A stretch of DNA of 64,000 nt, from contig NZ_ACNN01000020.1 in the NCBI RefSeq assembly GCF_000174815.1, positions 167,074 to 231,073 of the forward strand, given 5' to 3'. The position numbers and the translations under genes were made by a program. Positions 1 through 8,424 of this stretch are shown one piece after another. This DNA is from Porphyromonas endodontalis ATCC 35406. Its GTDB lineage: Bacteria > Bacteroidota > Bacteroidia > Bacteroidales > Porphyromonadaceae. The notes below the pieces were generated by a model. That model did not search any database. It was not told where the DNA came from and saw nothing but the letters and a program-made list of their open reading frames with translations. Every line of letters starts with the position of its first letter. The first letter of the stretch is position 1.

Positions 1-47
1 TTATAGACTTTTTCCTAAAAAAGAGCCTCTGTGCAGAATATAAAGCG

Positions 48-55
48 TATATTTG
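48..55 (+). promoter_or_regulatory. -7 promoter box (TATATTTG)
   Basis: Matches the Bacteroidota -7 consensus TAnnTTTG. No clear -33 TTTG lies at the usual spacing. Transcription from here would begin near position 62, so the GTG at 31 would be outside the mRNA. That supports the ATG at 145 as the start of the downstream gene, with a leader of about 80 nt. Confidence 0.45.
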
Positions 56-144
56 CGATAGGAATTGATACCTCCTGTGCATTACATAGTGATGATGCAA
101 GGAAAGAATCACACAGGAATAGAAATCTAAAAAGCAGTTTGCAC

Positions 145-939
145 ATGAAAATCTTAGTACGACTATCAGCGGTAGTGTGTTCCCTCCTTATCGCCCTCTC
201 GGCGGGAGCACAAGAGAAGACTCCTCTCTCCTTTGGCTTGTATACGACCCTGGGTGCTCCCGAGGGTTTGACGATAGGGGGCTCAGTCTGCTTTATGCCC
301 GAACTTTCGCTCCGCGCAGGGCTTGGCTTAATGCCTAGTCTGTCTTACTCTTCGCGAGTAGATGTTGATAAGGTAAAGGCTTTTGCCTCTTATGCGCAGA
401 AACTTGAGAATCCTGTTGATCTGGATATCAATATGAAGTCGGGTTGGGTGCGAGGTCAGTTGCTTCTCGATTATCACCCATTTAGAAATCCATTTAGGGT
501 CACGGCTGGTTTGTTCCTAGGCCGCTATCAAGCTCGTGGATCGGTACAGCTCGTAGATCACAAGACGGGTAAGTCGGTAGCCGAAGAGATGAGAAGGAAG
601 GGAGTGTTGAACATGCCTCTAATTCGGCTAGAGGAGAATGGGGAGACTCTTTTTACTCTCCAGCCCGACGAAGATGCCTCTATAAACGCTTCCGTTGCGT
701 CCCCTTCTTGGGTACAACCTTATATCGGGATTGGCTATGGTTTTGCTGTGCCACGCTCTAGAGTGTCGTTCTTTGGGGATCTGGGATTCCTCTACAATGG
801 GCCTCTAAAGTTGTCTTCCCCTAACCTGAGAGAGGGTAACCTTAATAGCCTTGTGCCCCGTGATGAAACATTAAAATCGATTGATGCTTGGACGCGGCTT
901 TTTGCAATTCTCAACTTGGGCGTCTCTATACGGCTATAA
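145..939 (+). CDS. Probable outer-membrane beta-barrel protein
   Basis: A 264-residue exported protein of unknown specific function. The start at 145 begins with a classical signal peptide: basic N-terminus (MKIL), a hydrophobic stretch over residues 4-20 (VVCSLLIALSAG) and an AQ cleavage site near residue 21. An in-frame GTG at 31 would add 38 hydrophilic residues before the signal and lies upstream of the likely transcription start, so I reject it. The mature part alternates hydrophobic and polar residues, contains several aromatic-ending strands and ends in a hydrophobic strand (LGVSIRL), as in small outer-membrane barrels of Bacteroidota. No catalytic motif is visible. It stands alone, followed by a hairpin terminator. 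The barrel assignment is inferred from pattern only; a lumenal or surface-associated protein is possible. Confidence 0.6.
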   Translation: MKILVRLSAVVCSLLIALSAGAQEKTPLSFGLYTTLGAPEGLTIGGSVCFMPELSLRAGLGLMPSLSYSSRVDVDKVKAFASYAQKLENPVDLDINMKSGWVRGQLLLDYHPFRNPFRVTAGLFLGRYQARGSVQLVDHKTGKSVAEEMRRKGVLNMPLIRLEENGETLFTLQPDEDASINASVASPSWVQPYIGIGYGFAVPRSRVSFFGDLGFLYNGPLKLSSPNLREGNLNSLVPRDETLKSIDAWTRLFAILNLGVSIRL

Positions 940-996
940 AGTATTCCCTATTGTCCATCTTTTAGTAGGGGAGAAGTATTATCTGCTTCATGTTGT

Positions 997-1034
997 CTAC
1001 CACTCTCTTATTGCAAGGGGGTGGTAGTGTTTTG
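997..1034 (+). terminator. Probable intrinsic terminator
   Basis: A 7-bp perfect stem CTACCAC/GTGGTAG (997-1003 with 1021-1027) with a 17-nt loop is followed by TGTTTTG. It lies about 60 nt after the barrel-protein gene. The loop is long and the T-tract is short. The rest of the gap up to 1246 shows no gene. Confidence 0.45.
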
Positions 1035-1246
1035 TGCGGATAGGGAACTCAAGACGAGAGGTTTTGATTCTTAATACCGAGGGTTATTCGAAATGAAAAG
1101 AGAGGGCTCCTCTTCGTTAATTCGTTACTAATCACTTGGCTGCGGAGCGATAACAAAGGTCGTGTCGCCTTCTTTTGCCCTCCTTTTGTAGTACATTTCT
1201 GTACTAGTAAAGAATACGGATTACCTATAAATGGGTATAAAATGAG

Positions 1247-1276
1247 TTTGCATCTAATATTTAATACCTACTTTTG
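1247..1276 (+). promoter_or_regulatory. Promoter of rubrerythrin gene
   Basis: TTTG at 1247-1250, an 18-nt spacer, then TACTTTTG at 1269-1276. Both elements match the Bacteroidota -33/-7 consensus (TTTG, TAnnTTTG) at almost ideal spacing. The predicted transcript starts near 1283, about 38 nt before the rbr ATG. Confidence 0.75.
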
Positions 1277-1320
1277 CACAAAGAAATAAGTATAAAACAG
1301 ACAAATAAGAAGACCAAACT

Positions 1321-1899
1321 ATGGAAAAGTCGATCAAAGGAACTCGCACAGAGAAAAATCTACTCGCCTCTTTTGCCGGAGAATCTCAGGCACGTAATAG
1401 ATATACATTCTTTGCAAGTGTGGCAAAGAAAGAGGGCTATGAGCAGATTGCTGCCATCTTCCTTGAGACTGCAGAGCAGGAGCGTGAGCATGCCAAAACG
1501 TTCTTCAAATTCCTCGAAGGTGGGATGGTAGAGATTACTGCCATGTACCCTGCCGGGGTTATTGGCACCACGATGGAAAATTTGGCTGCCGCTGCCGATG
1601 GTGAAAACGAAGAGCACACCGTGTTGTACCCCGAGGCTGCAGACATCGCTGAGGAAGAAGGGTTCCCTGCAATTGCAGCAGCATTCCGCCAGATTGCTAA
1701 GGTGGAGGCAGAGCACGAGCGTCGCTATCGCATCCTTCTAGAGCGAGTAAAAACAGAAACAGTATTCTCTCGCGAAGAAGAGATTATGTGGCAGTGCCGT
1801 AACTGTGGTTATGTGCTTACCTCGAAGAAGGCACCCGCAAAGTGCCCCGCTTGTCAGCATCCGCAGGCTTACTTCGAGCCCTGTAAGCAGAACTATTAA
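1321..1899 (+). CDS. rbr: Rubrerythrin
   Basis: A 192-residue cytoplasmic non-haem diiron protein that reduces hydrogen peroxide with electrons from NAD(P)H-linked or rubredoxin donors, protecting anaerobes during oxygen exposure. Residues 1-145 form the ferritin-like four-helix bundle with the expected iron ligands: E21 in GESQAR, the EQEREH motif near residues 52-57, and VEAEHERR near 118-125. The C-terminal rubredoxin domain carries two zinc-ribbon-like pairs, C159-x2-C162 and C175-x2-C178, that bind one iron. Length and domain order match classical rubrerythrin. The gene is monocistronic behind a near-consensus promoter at 1247-1276. No PerR/OxyR-type operator could be recognised by eye. 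Confidence 0.97.
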   Translation: MEKSIKGTRTEKNLLASFAGESQARNRYTFFASVAKKEGYEQIAAIFLETAEQEREHAKTFFKFLEGGMVEITAMYPAGVIGTTMENLAAAADGENEEHTVLYPEAADIAEEEGFPAIAAAFRQIAKVEAEHERRYRILLERVKTETVFSREEEIMWQCRNCGYVLTSKKAPAKCPACQHPQAYFEPCKQNY

Positions 1900-2470
1900 T
1901 CCTACTTCTCAAGCGGAGAAGCCCCAAAAAGTAGCGAGATACGAAGCTGCTTAGAAAAGAACCCCTACACTCTTTTATATTACAAGAAGGGTGGCAGAGA
2001 ATAGTGAGATGGGGGATTGACATATTTGAGAGACGAGATAAAAGGAGCCCACATCCTCTCGTTTCGTAAAGCGCATGGTAGCTATACCGCTCCATGTATT
2101 ACCTCTAGTTTCTATCCCTAGCCGGGGTGCGAGTTGAGGGGTGCGGATTGAGCCAATGCGTTTTATTTGTTTGTGGGGTTGCCCCCTCGGAGCTCAAAAG
2201 GCAAAGGATCCTTCCTTATGTCTATGGTTTGATCTCCGGGGGGCAACTTTTTATATCCGAAGGAAGATCTCGTTGTACCACTTGGTGGGGTATGTTGGGG
2301 AGAGCTAAAAAGGATGGCGAGGCGCCCTTGTCAAAGAAAAATGTTGTCCTCTCGTGGGGGTGAAGTAAGGGCAATATTTGTGTGCATAAGTATCGTTGTT
2401 TTTGGGGTCTTATTTGGGAGGAATTTTGTATTTGTCCTTTCAAAAGGGTTATGGATCGGCAAGAATGAGC
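1900..2470 (+). other. Gene-free spacer
   Basis: About 570 nt with no convincing gene. Small open frames here (for example 2127-2363) have no recognisable protein features or start context. Right after rbr there is a nested inverted repeat (CTTCTC/GAGAAG at about 1905-1921), but no T-run follows on the plus strand. Confidence 0.5.
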
Positions 2471-2478
2471 TATTTTTG
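2471..2478 (+). promoter_or_regulatory. -7 promoter box (TATTTTTG)
   Basis: Fits TAnnTTTG and lies 60 nt upstream of the psd ATG at 2538. No -33 TTTG is seen at 18-21 nt. It probably drives psd-pssA-DUF4834. Confidence 0.5.
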
Positions 2479-2537
2479 CAGGGCTAATGCTGCCCATAGG
2501 TAGCACAAAAGATACAAACGACACCAATAGGCAACTG

Positions 2538-3206
2538 ATGAAAGTTCACCACGAAGGGAGAGGAATCCTGATTAGTTTCTTTCTTATATTCTTAGTTATA
2601 GACGTTCTCGCATTCCTGACTTCTCCTTATATTGCCATTCCTGTTTTCTTACTAGTAAGCACTCTTACTCTTATGGGTTTGGCGTTTAATTTCTTCCGGA
2701 GTCCCAATCGGCACAATGAGGGCGAAGGGCAAGAAGATATTATTGTAGCTCCTGCCGATGGTAAGCTCGTGACTATAGAAGAGGTCTATGAGGGAGAGAT
2801 TTTGCAGGCACAGTGCCTCAAGGTTTCTATTTTTATGTCTATCTATGACGTTCATGCCAATTGGTTTGCATGCAATGGTGTTGTGCGCCACGTAAGCCAT
2901 ACGGAAGGGAATTTCTATAAGGCTTTCCTTCCCAAGAGTAGTACCGAAAACGAGCGGAGTGCTGTGGTAATAGAGACCCCTCAGGGGCATCGTGTGCTGG
3001 AGCGTCAGATTGCAGGCGCTGTTGCTCGACGTATCGTTACCTATCCACAAGTGGGAGAGGAAGGTACTATTAACGACTTTGTGGGCTTTATTAAGTTTGG
3101 TTCGCGCATTGATCTCTATCTTCCTCTTGGCACAGAGATATTTATAGCACCGGAGACAAAAGTAAAAGGAAATACTACCGTTATCGGTAAACTGCCCTCT
3201 CTATAA
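2538..3206 (+). CDS. psd: Phosphatidylserine decarboxylase proenzyme
   Basis: A 222-residue pyruvoyl enzyme that converts phosphatidylserine to phosphatidylethanolamine at the cytoplasmic membrane. Residues 8-50 form two hydrophobic segments, as in the short (archaeal-type) Psd subfamily. The APADGKLV motif and the HANWFACNG stretch follow. The self-cleavage site is FGS, with cleavage expected between G188 and S189; the serine becomes the pyruvoyl group of the alpha subunit. An upstream ATG at 2487 would add 17 polar residues; the ATG at 2538 gives the usual N-terminus. The stop overlaps the pssA start (TAATG), so the two are translationally coupled. Gene order matches the pathway in reverse (PssA makes the substrate of Psd). 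Confidence 0.95.
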   Translation: MKVHHEGRGILISFFLIFLVIDVLAFLTSPYIAIPVFLLVSTLTLMGLAFNFFRSPNRHNEGEGQEDIIVAPADGKLVTIEEVYEGEILQAQCLKVSIFMSIYDVHANWFACNGVVRHVSHTEGNFYKAFLPKSSTENERSAVVIETPQGHRVLERQIAGAVARRIVTYPQVGEEGTINDFVGFIKFGSRIDLYLPLGTEIFIAPETKVKGNTTVIGKLPSL

Positions 3207-3925
3207 TGATGAAGAGCATTCGCTACTATATCCCCAATTGCATCACTCTTGCTAATCTTATAGCAGGTTGCCTTGCCATTTATCAGGTCTTGGTCAATGG
3301 GGATAGCAATGCCGCCGCTTGGTGTATTGTGGCGGCCGGTGTTTTTGATCTGTTCGATGGCTTGGTGGCTCGTCTGCTCCATGCTCAGAGTGTTATTGGA
3401 GCAGATCTCGACTCTTTGAGCGATGTGGTTAGCTTTGGTGTCGCTCCGGCATTTCTTCTTTTTTCCTATTTGGGAAAGGAAACTCCCTCTATATGGGCGG
3501 CGCTTCCGGCTTTTCTGATTGCCGCATTCTCAGCTCTACGTTTGGCTAAGTTCAATAATGATACGAGGCAAACTAGCTCCTTTTTGGGGCTACCGGTACC
3601 AGCCAATGCTCTATTATGGATTGGTATCGTGGCTACACTCTCCCTTTTGCAGCTCTCTACGGCTCTCCTATTGAGTATTGTGTATCCCTTGATATTGATA
3701 AGTTGTATCTATCTAGTGGCCGATATTCCTTTGCTTGCATTTAAAATCCACTTCCCCCTAACGGAGAAAAAAGATCGCATTCTTCTTTACATCGCGTTAG
3801 TGTTACTTGCTCTTGGCATACTGTTTGTGTCTCTCTTGGGGTGGGCTGGGTTGCTTCCTTTTGTCGTGAGCTACCTTATCAGTTCTGCGTTCTACCGTCT
3901 TTTGTGGCGGTCTTATAACAAGTAG
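3206..3925 (+). CDS. pssA: CDP-diacylglycerol-serine O-phosphatidyltransferase
   Basis: A 239-residue integral membrane enzyme that makes phosphatidylserine from CDP-diacylglycerol and L-serine, the step before Psd. The CDP-alcohol phosphotransferase signature is complete: D48-x2-D51-G-x2-A55-R56-x8-G65-x3-D69-x3-D73; these aspartates bind the two metal ions. Several hydrophobic helices follow (about residues 75-235). ATG codons at 3206 and 3209 are adjacent. The first overlaps the psd stop. The pair psd-pssA provides the whole PE branch. Confidence 0.95.
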   Translation: MMKSIRYYIPNCITLANLIAGCLAIYQVLVNGDSNAAAWCIVAAGVFDLFDGLVARLLHAQSVIGADLDSLSDVVSFGVAPAFLLFSYLGKETPSIWAALPAFLIAAFSALRLAKFNNDTRQTSSFLGLPVPANALLWIGIVATLSLLQLSTALLLSIVYPLILISCIYLVADIPLLAFKIHFPLTEKKDRILLYIALVLLALGILFVSLLGWAGLLPFVVSYLISSAFYRLLWRSYNK

Positions 3926-3940
3926 TGATCAGTTGGTAGT

Positions 3941-4207
3941 ATGACTTTTTTCCTCATAATCCTCCTTATAGGGATACTCTTTTACCTCTTCCGTATTCAG
4001 ATCCTGAAATGGTTTTTGCGCCGTGCAGGGATGTATAATGCCTCCCAAGAGGCCTCTCGTTCTCAGAAGAGAAGAGGAGAGAGGGAGCCACACCGCTCGC
4101 CCGGAGAAAAGGTGGATATCACGACTGTGGATAAGCGTAAGTTTGATAAGGGTCAGGGGGAGTATGTAGACTTCACAGAAGAGAAAAACACGAATCCTGA
4201 GCAGTAG
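3941..4207 (+). CDS. Small DUF4834-type membrane protein
   Basis: An 88-residue protein with an N-terminal membrane helix (residues 3-17, FFLIILLIGILFYLF), a basic juxtamembrane segment and a hydrophilic tail ending in GEYVDFTEEK. This tail and the overall plan match the Bacteroidota DUF4834 family as I know it; the function of that family is not established. It starts 15 nt after pssA and is probably part of the psd-pssA operon, which may hint at a role at the membrane, but this is only context. Confidence 0.75.
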   Translation: MTFFLIILLIGILFYLFRIQILKWFLRRAGMYNASQEASRSQKRRGEREPHRSPGEKVDITTVDKRKFDKGQGEYVDFTEEKNTNPEQ

Positions 4208-4247
4208 CTTAGGGGGCTTCTGTGTCATAAAGTTTTTTTCTGTCGTT

Positions 4248-4304
4248 GGATTAGTGCCCGCTAGTGGTCTAATCCTTGTTCATATAGCTCTGCTTGCGAG
4301 CAGA
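4248..4304 (+). promoter_or_regulatory. Two tandem hairpins upstream of nqrA
   Basis: First hairpin: GGATTAG/CTAATCC (4248-4254 with 4269-4275). Second: TCTGCT-TGCG-AGCAGA (4289-4304) followed by TTTCGTTGTT. They lie after the DUF4834 gene and before the nqrA promoter box, so the second may be the terminator of the psd operon. The T-tract is imperfect. Confidence 0.4.
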
Positions 4305-4365
4305 TTTCGTTGTTAAAGGTCGTAATATTCCATCCTAGTAGGGTACCTATTTGATGGGATTTGAC

Positions 4366-4373
4366 TACTTTTG
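4366..4373 (+). promoter_or_regulatory. -7 promoter box of the nqr operon (TACTTTTG)
   Basis: Fits TAnnTTTG, 37 nt upstream of the nqrA ATG at 4411. No good -33 box is seen at the normal distance. It lies inside the open frame upstream of ATG 4411, which argues that translation does not start at the earlier ATG at 4351. Confidence 0.55.
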
Positions 4374-4410
4374 CAAAACTGAATTTGTAGCAACGACAGA
4401 GATTGTAGTC

Positions 4411-5769
4411 ATGGCTAAATCGATAAAAATACGAAAGGGCCTCTCCTTGAATCTGAAAGGGAAAGCCCCGCTGGAGCATTTGAGTGCCCCTAAGCCAAGC
4501 AGTACCTATGGGTTGGTCCCCGATGACTATGTGGGTGTAACCCCAAAGCTTTTGGTACATGTAGGCGATAAGGTAGAGTGCGGTACGCCTCTTTTTTACG
4601 ATAAAACTTTTCCCGAAATTAAGTTCACAAGCCCTGTGGCTGGCGAGGTTGTCGCTGTCAATCGAGGGGCAAAACGTAAGATCCTGAGCGTGGAAGTTCG
4701 TCCCTCAGGGGAGGATACTTCAGTCTCTTTTGCCCCCTATAAAAAGGAGAATACCTCTCGTGAGGCTCTCCTTGAGATGTTGCTTAGCTCGGGAATGTGG
4801 GCATTTTTCAAACAACGCCCCTATGATAGGATTGCCAATCCTCGGGAGATGCCGAGAGACATCTTTGTAACGGCCAATCTAACAGCCCCCCTCGCTCCCT
4901 CTATGGAGTACCTATTAAAGGGAAGAGAAGAGGATTTGCAAGTCGCTCTTTCTGCTCTACAGACGCTCACTAATGGCTCTGTGTATTTGGGCGTCCCTGC
5001 GAATTTTGCTTTTACAGCACCTCAAGGAGTGGAGGTCGTTTCCGTAGAGGGACCTCACCCTGCAGGTAATGTGGGAGTCCTTATTAACCATATCCGCCCC
5101 CTCAACAAGGGTGAAGTGGTGTGGACCTTAAAGGCCACGGACTTGCTCGTTGTAGGGCGTTTCTTGCGTACCGGTAAGGTAGATTTCTCTCGTACGATAG
5201 CCATTGCCGGCTCCGATGCTGCGCAACGTGGTTATGCGACTATAACTCCGGGAGCAAGAGTGCTAGATCTGTACGGCTCCGATCTCTGTGTCAAGAAAGA
5301 ACACGAACGGGTTATCAATGGAGATGTCCTTACGGGGGTGCGTATTTCGGATGAGCGTCCGTTTGCTTCGCTCAACATTGATCTAATAAGCATTATCCCC
5401 GAAGGAGACGATTACGACGAAGCCTTTGGTTGGATCGCTCCTCGCTTTAAGCAGTTTAGCGTTAACCGTAGCTACTTCTCGTGGTTGCTTGGGAAGAAGC
5501 GAGAATATGCCTTTGATGCTCGTATCAAGGGAGGCGAGAGGGCTATGATTATGAGCCATGAATACGATCGCGTTTTCCCCATGGATATTTTCCCCGAGCA
5601 GCTTATCAAAGCCACTATTGCCTACGATATCGACAAAATGGAGGCTCTGGGGATTTACGAAGTGGCTCCCGAGGATTTTGCGTTGTGCGAATTTGTCTGC
5701 TCTTCGAAGATGGAATTGCAGTACATCATACGCAACGGGCTCGACCTCCTCTACAAAGAAATGAACTAA
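4411..5769 (+). CDS. nqrA: Na+-translocating NADH:quinone reductase subunit A
   Basis: A 452-residue peripheral subunit of the Na+-NQR complex, which couples NADH oxidation to quinone reduction and pumps sodium ions. NqrA lies on the cytoplasmic side and lacks redox cofactors in well-studied complexes. The N-terminus (KIRKGLSLNLKG) and the later TSPVAGEVVAVNRGAKRK biotinyl-like barrel motif are typical. The start at 4411 follows a promoter-like box at 4366-4373; an earlier in-frame ATG at 4351 would precede the transcription start. It is the first of six genes (nqrA-F) in the standard order, with nqrB 15 nt downstream. Confidence 0.97.
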   Translation: MAKSIKIRKGLSLNLKGKAPLEHLSAPKPSSTYGLVPDDYVGVTPKLLVHVGDKVECGTPLFYDKTFPEIKFTSPVAGEVVAVNRGAKRKILSVEVRPSGEDTSVSFAPYKKENTSREALLEMLLSSGMWAFFKQRPYDRIANPREMPRDIFVTANLTAPLAPSMEYLLKGREEDLQVALSALQTLTNGSVYLGVPANFAFTAPQGVEVVSVEGPHPAGNVGVLINHIRPLNKGEVVWTLKATDLLVVGRFLRTGKVDFSRTIAIAGSDAAQRGYATITPGARVLDLYGSDLCVKKEHERVINGDVLTGVRISDERPFASLNIDLISIIPEGDDYDEAFGWIAPRFKQFSVNRSYFSWLLGKKREYAFDARIKGGERAMIMSHEYDRVFPMDIFPEQLIKATIAYDIDKMEALGIYEVAPEDFALCEFVCSSKMELQYIIRNGLDLLYKEMN

Positions 5770-5784
5770 CCCTTCCCTATAGAT

Positions 5785-6981
5785 ATGAAAGGATTCTTTG
5801 ATAAATATCGTGCGACTTTCTCCGAAGGGGGTAAGTTGCATGCCTTCCATTCGCTTTTTGAGGGGATGGAAACATTTATGTTTGTGCCCCACGATACCGC
5901 TCGTAGGGGTACCCACATTCACGACGCAATAGACTCGAAGCGAGTGATGAGTATGGTGATTCTCGCGCTAATCCCCTCGCTACTCTTTGGTATGTACAAC
6001 GTGGGATACCAGCATTACCTCGCCATTGGCGAGCTCGCCACTCGCTCGTTTTGGGCGCTTTTTGGCTTTGGTTTCCTTGCTGTATTGCCTAAGCTCATCG
6101 TAGCTTATGTAGTGGGATTGGGGATTGAGTTTACTGTCGCTCAATGGAAAAAAGAGGAGATCCAAGAAGGATTCCTGGTAACGGGTTTCTTGATTCCCCT
6201 CATTGTTCCCGTAGATACCCCTCTATGGATGATTGCCGTAGCAACGGCTATGTCTGTGATTTTTGCCAAGGAAGTCTTCGGAGGTACGGGGTATAATATT
6301 TTCAATGTAGCGTTGATCACTCGTGCTATCCTCTTCTTTGCTTATCCAACCATGATGACGGGGGACAGCGTTTTTGTCCGTACGAGTGATAGCTTTGGCG
6401 TAGGAGCCGGTACCTTGGTGGATGGATATTCCGGAGCTACTCCCCTCGGGCAGATTGCTACTGCCGGAGAATCTCTCCCCGCATTGCACAATATTGTAAA
6501 CGAACCTCTCTCTCTTCTTGATGCCTTTTGGGGATTCATCCCCGGCTCTATTGGGGAGGTCTCTACGTTGGCCATCCTACTAGGGGCTGCATTGCTCATT
6601 TGGATGGGGATTGCAAGTTGGAAGATTATGCTCTCGGGCGTTGTGGGAGCCTCCCTTATGGCTCTGCTTTTCAACGCTATCGGCTCTACGGCAGCCATGC
6701 AAATGACACCCCTCATGCACCTTTTGTATGGGGGCTTTGCCTTTGGTATTGTTTTCATGGCAACGGACCCCGTAACCTCGGCACGCACCGAAACGGGGAA
6801 GTGGATCTATGGATTCTTTGTAGGGGTTATGTGTGTCTTTATCCGCGTGCTCAACCCTGGGTATCCTGAGGGGATGATGCTTGCCATCCTGCTAATGAAT
6901 GTATTCGCTCCCCTTATCGACTACTTTGTAGTGAACGCGAATATCAAACGTCGTGCTCGCCGTCTAAAAAGGGCAAACTAA
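5785..6981 (+). CDS. nqrB: Na+-translocating NADH:quinone reductase subunit B
   Basis: A 398-residue membrane subunit with about ten hydrophobic helices. It carries a covalent FMN on a threonine in the motif SGAT, seen here as GYSGATP with T219 as the flavin-linked residue, and is thought to form much of the sodium path and quinone site. The N-terminal cytoplasmic part (residues 1-50) and the PVDTPLWM region are typical. It starts 15 nt after nqrA and is followed 31 nt later by nqrC. Length matches the family. Confidence 0.97.
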   Translation: MKGFFDKYRATFSEGGKLHAFHSLFEGMETFMFVPHDTARRGTHIHDAIDSKRVMSMVILALIPSLLFGMYNVGYQHYLAIGELATRSFWALFGFGFLAVLPKLIVAYVVGLGIEFTVAQWKKEEIQEGFLVTGFLIPLIVPVDTPLWMIAVATAMSVIFAKEVFGGTGYNIFNVALITRAILFFAYPTMMTGDSVFVRTSDSFGVGAGTLVDGYSGATPLGQIATAGESLPALHNIVNEPLSLLDAFWGFIPGSIGEVSTLAILLGAALLIWMGIASWKIMLSGVVGASLMALLFNAIGSTAAMQMTPLMHLLYGGFAFGIVFMATDPVTSARTETGKWIYGFFVGVMCVFIRVLNPGYPEGMMLAILLMNVFAPLIDYFVVNANIKRRARRLKRAN

Positions 6982-7012
6982 TCAATCCGAGCTTTGTAAT
7001 AGACAAGAAACT

Positions 7013-7750
7013 ATGAATAGAGAGAGTAATACATACACTATAGTATACGCAGCCATTATGGTTGCTCTCGTAGCTGTTGCTCTTGCTTTCACCTCACAGG
7101 TACTCAAGGCACCCCAAGAAGAGAATATCAAGATAGACAAGATGGAGCAGATCCTTCGCTCCGTACATCAGGTTGCCCCCAGTAAAAAAGAGGTGACTAA
7201 GCTCTACAAAACCATCATCAAACAGGAGCTTCTCATCAATGCCAAGGGCGAAGTGCTTCGCACGTTTGAGGGCGAGGAGATTGCCAATAATGCCGCATTC
7301 AATCTAAATACTGCCAATCAATTTAAGTTGCTCGCAAGCAATCCCGATGCTGAGCTTCCTCTGTATGTCGCAGAAGTTGATGGGGCGAAAAAATTCATTA
7401 TCCCTCTCAATGGAGCCGGACTTTGGAATGTAATCTGGGGCTATATGGCTATTGATATGGACGGAACCACTGTCTTTGGCAGCGACTTTGGGCATGCCGG
7501 AGAAACTCCGGGGCTGGGTGCCGAAATAGCAACAGAGCACTTCTCCTCTCGCTTTATCGGTAAGCATATTGCCAACACAGAGGGGCAAGTGATAGGGATT
7601 GCCGTGGTGAAAAATGGAAAGTCGCCCGATGAACGTGAATTTGTAGATGGAGTAACCGGAGGTACGCTTACCAGCAATGGGGTTGATGCGATGCTCACGA
7701 GCTCGCTCAAACCCTACGAGAAATATCTTCAAGCCAACGCTACCAAATAA
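7013..7750 (+). CDS. nqrC: Na+-translocating NADH:quinone reductase subunit C
   Basis: A 245-residue subunit with one N-terminal membrane helix (residues 9-27) and a large periplasmic domain that holds the second covalent FMN. The flavin site reads DGVTGGTLTSNGV; T218 corresponds to the modified threonine of the S/T-G-A-T motif, which here is TGGT. The GAGLWNVIWGYMA region and ETPGLGAEI motif are conserved in NqrC/RnfG. The covalent FMN requires an ApbE flavin transferase, which is not encoded in this window. Confidence 0.96.
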   Translation: MNRESNTYTIVYAAIMVALVAVALAFTSQVLKAPQEENIKIDKMEQILRSVHQVAPSKKEVTKLYKTIIKQELLINAKGEVLRTFEGEEIANNAAFNLNTANQFKLLASNPDAELPLYVAEVDGAKKFIIPLNGAGLWNVIWGYMAIDMDGTTVFGSDFGHAGETPGLGAEIATEHFSSRFIGKHIANTEGQVIGIAVVKNGKSPDEREFVDGVTGGTLTSNGVDAMLTSSLKPYEKYLQANATK

Positions 7751-7765
7751 GGAAGAATAGAGATT

Positions 7766-8386
7766 ATGGCAAACAAAAATAAAGAGGTTTTACTAGGGCC
7801 GCTCAGTAGCAACAATCCTGTACTTATCCAGGTGCTGGGTATTTGTTCGGCTCTTGCTGTTACGTCGCAGCTCAAGCCCGCTCTTGTAATGGGGCTTTCT
7901 GTAACGGCTGTATTGGCTTTTGCCAATGTTATTATTTCGTTGATTCGTAATACCATCCCCACACGTATTCGTATCATTGTACAGCTCGTGGTGGTAGCGG
8001 CTCTTGTAACAATCGTAAATGAAGTACTCAAAGCCTACGTCTACGACATCAGCAAACAGCTTTCGGTGTACGTTGGTCTTATCATTACGAACTGCATCCT
8101 CATGGGGCGTCTTGAGGCCTTTGCTCTCGGGCATAAACCTTGGGAATCGTTCCTCGATGGGGTAGGTAACGGAGTTGGATACGGCATGGTGCTACTCATT
8201 ATTGGCTTTGTTCGTGAGCTTTTGGGCAATGGAAGTATTTTCGGCTTCCGCGTTATCCCTCAATCTTTCTACGATGCAGGGTACGCCAACTTTGGTCTTA
8301 TGAATATGGCTCCCATGGCTCTTATCATACTTGCTTGTATCGTGTGGGTACAACGGAGTTACAATAAAAATCTACAAGAAGCGTAG
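7766..8386 (+). CDS. nqrD: Na+-translocating NADH:quinone reductase subunit D
   Basis: A 206-residue protein with six predicted membrane helices and homologous to NqrE in inverted topology. C27 (in LGICSAL) and C110 (in ITNCILMGR) are placed like the cysteines that, with two from NqrE, hold the intramembrane iron centre between the subunits. It starts 15 nt after nqrC and has the usual length. Confidence 0.97.
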   Translation: MANKNKEVLLGPLSSNNPVLIQVLGICSALAVTSQLKPALVMGLSVTAVLAFANVIISLIRNTIPTRIRIIVQLVVVAALVTIVNEVLKAYVYDISKQLSVYVGLIITNCILMGRLEAFALGHKPWESFLDGVGNGVGYGMVLLIIGFVRELLGNGSIFGFRVIPQSFYDAGYANFGLMNMAPMALIILACIVWVQRSYNKNLQEA

Positions 8387-8424
8387 AGAGAAGAGTAGGA
8401 TAATTTATACTAGAAAGACTGATT

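Noticed and set aside
1274..1531. 85-codon frame overlapping the start of rbr
   Set aside because: It is another reading frame of rbr with no protein features and starts inside the rbr promoter box.
1360..1716. Long open frame on the minus strand across rubrerythrin
   Set aside because: It lies fully antisense to a clear gene, has no signal, motif or promoter, and is explained by codon bias of rbr. The same holds for antisense frames over mreB (26902-27774) and the protease gene (17116-17850).
2127..2363. 78-codon open frame in the rbr-psd spacer
   Set aside because: No promoter box, no recognisable domain or signal peptide, and composition is like the rest of the spacer.
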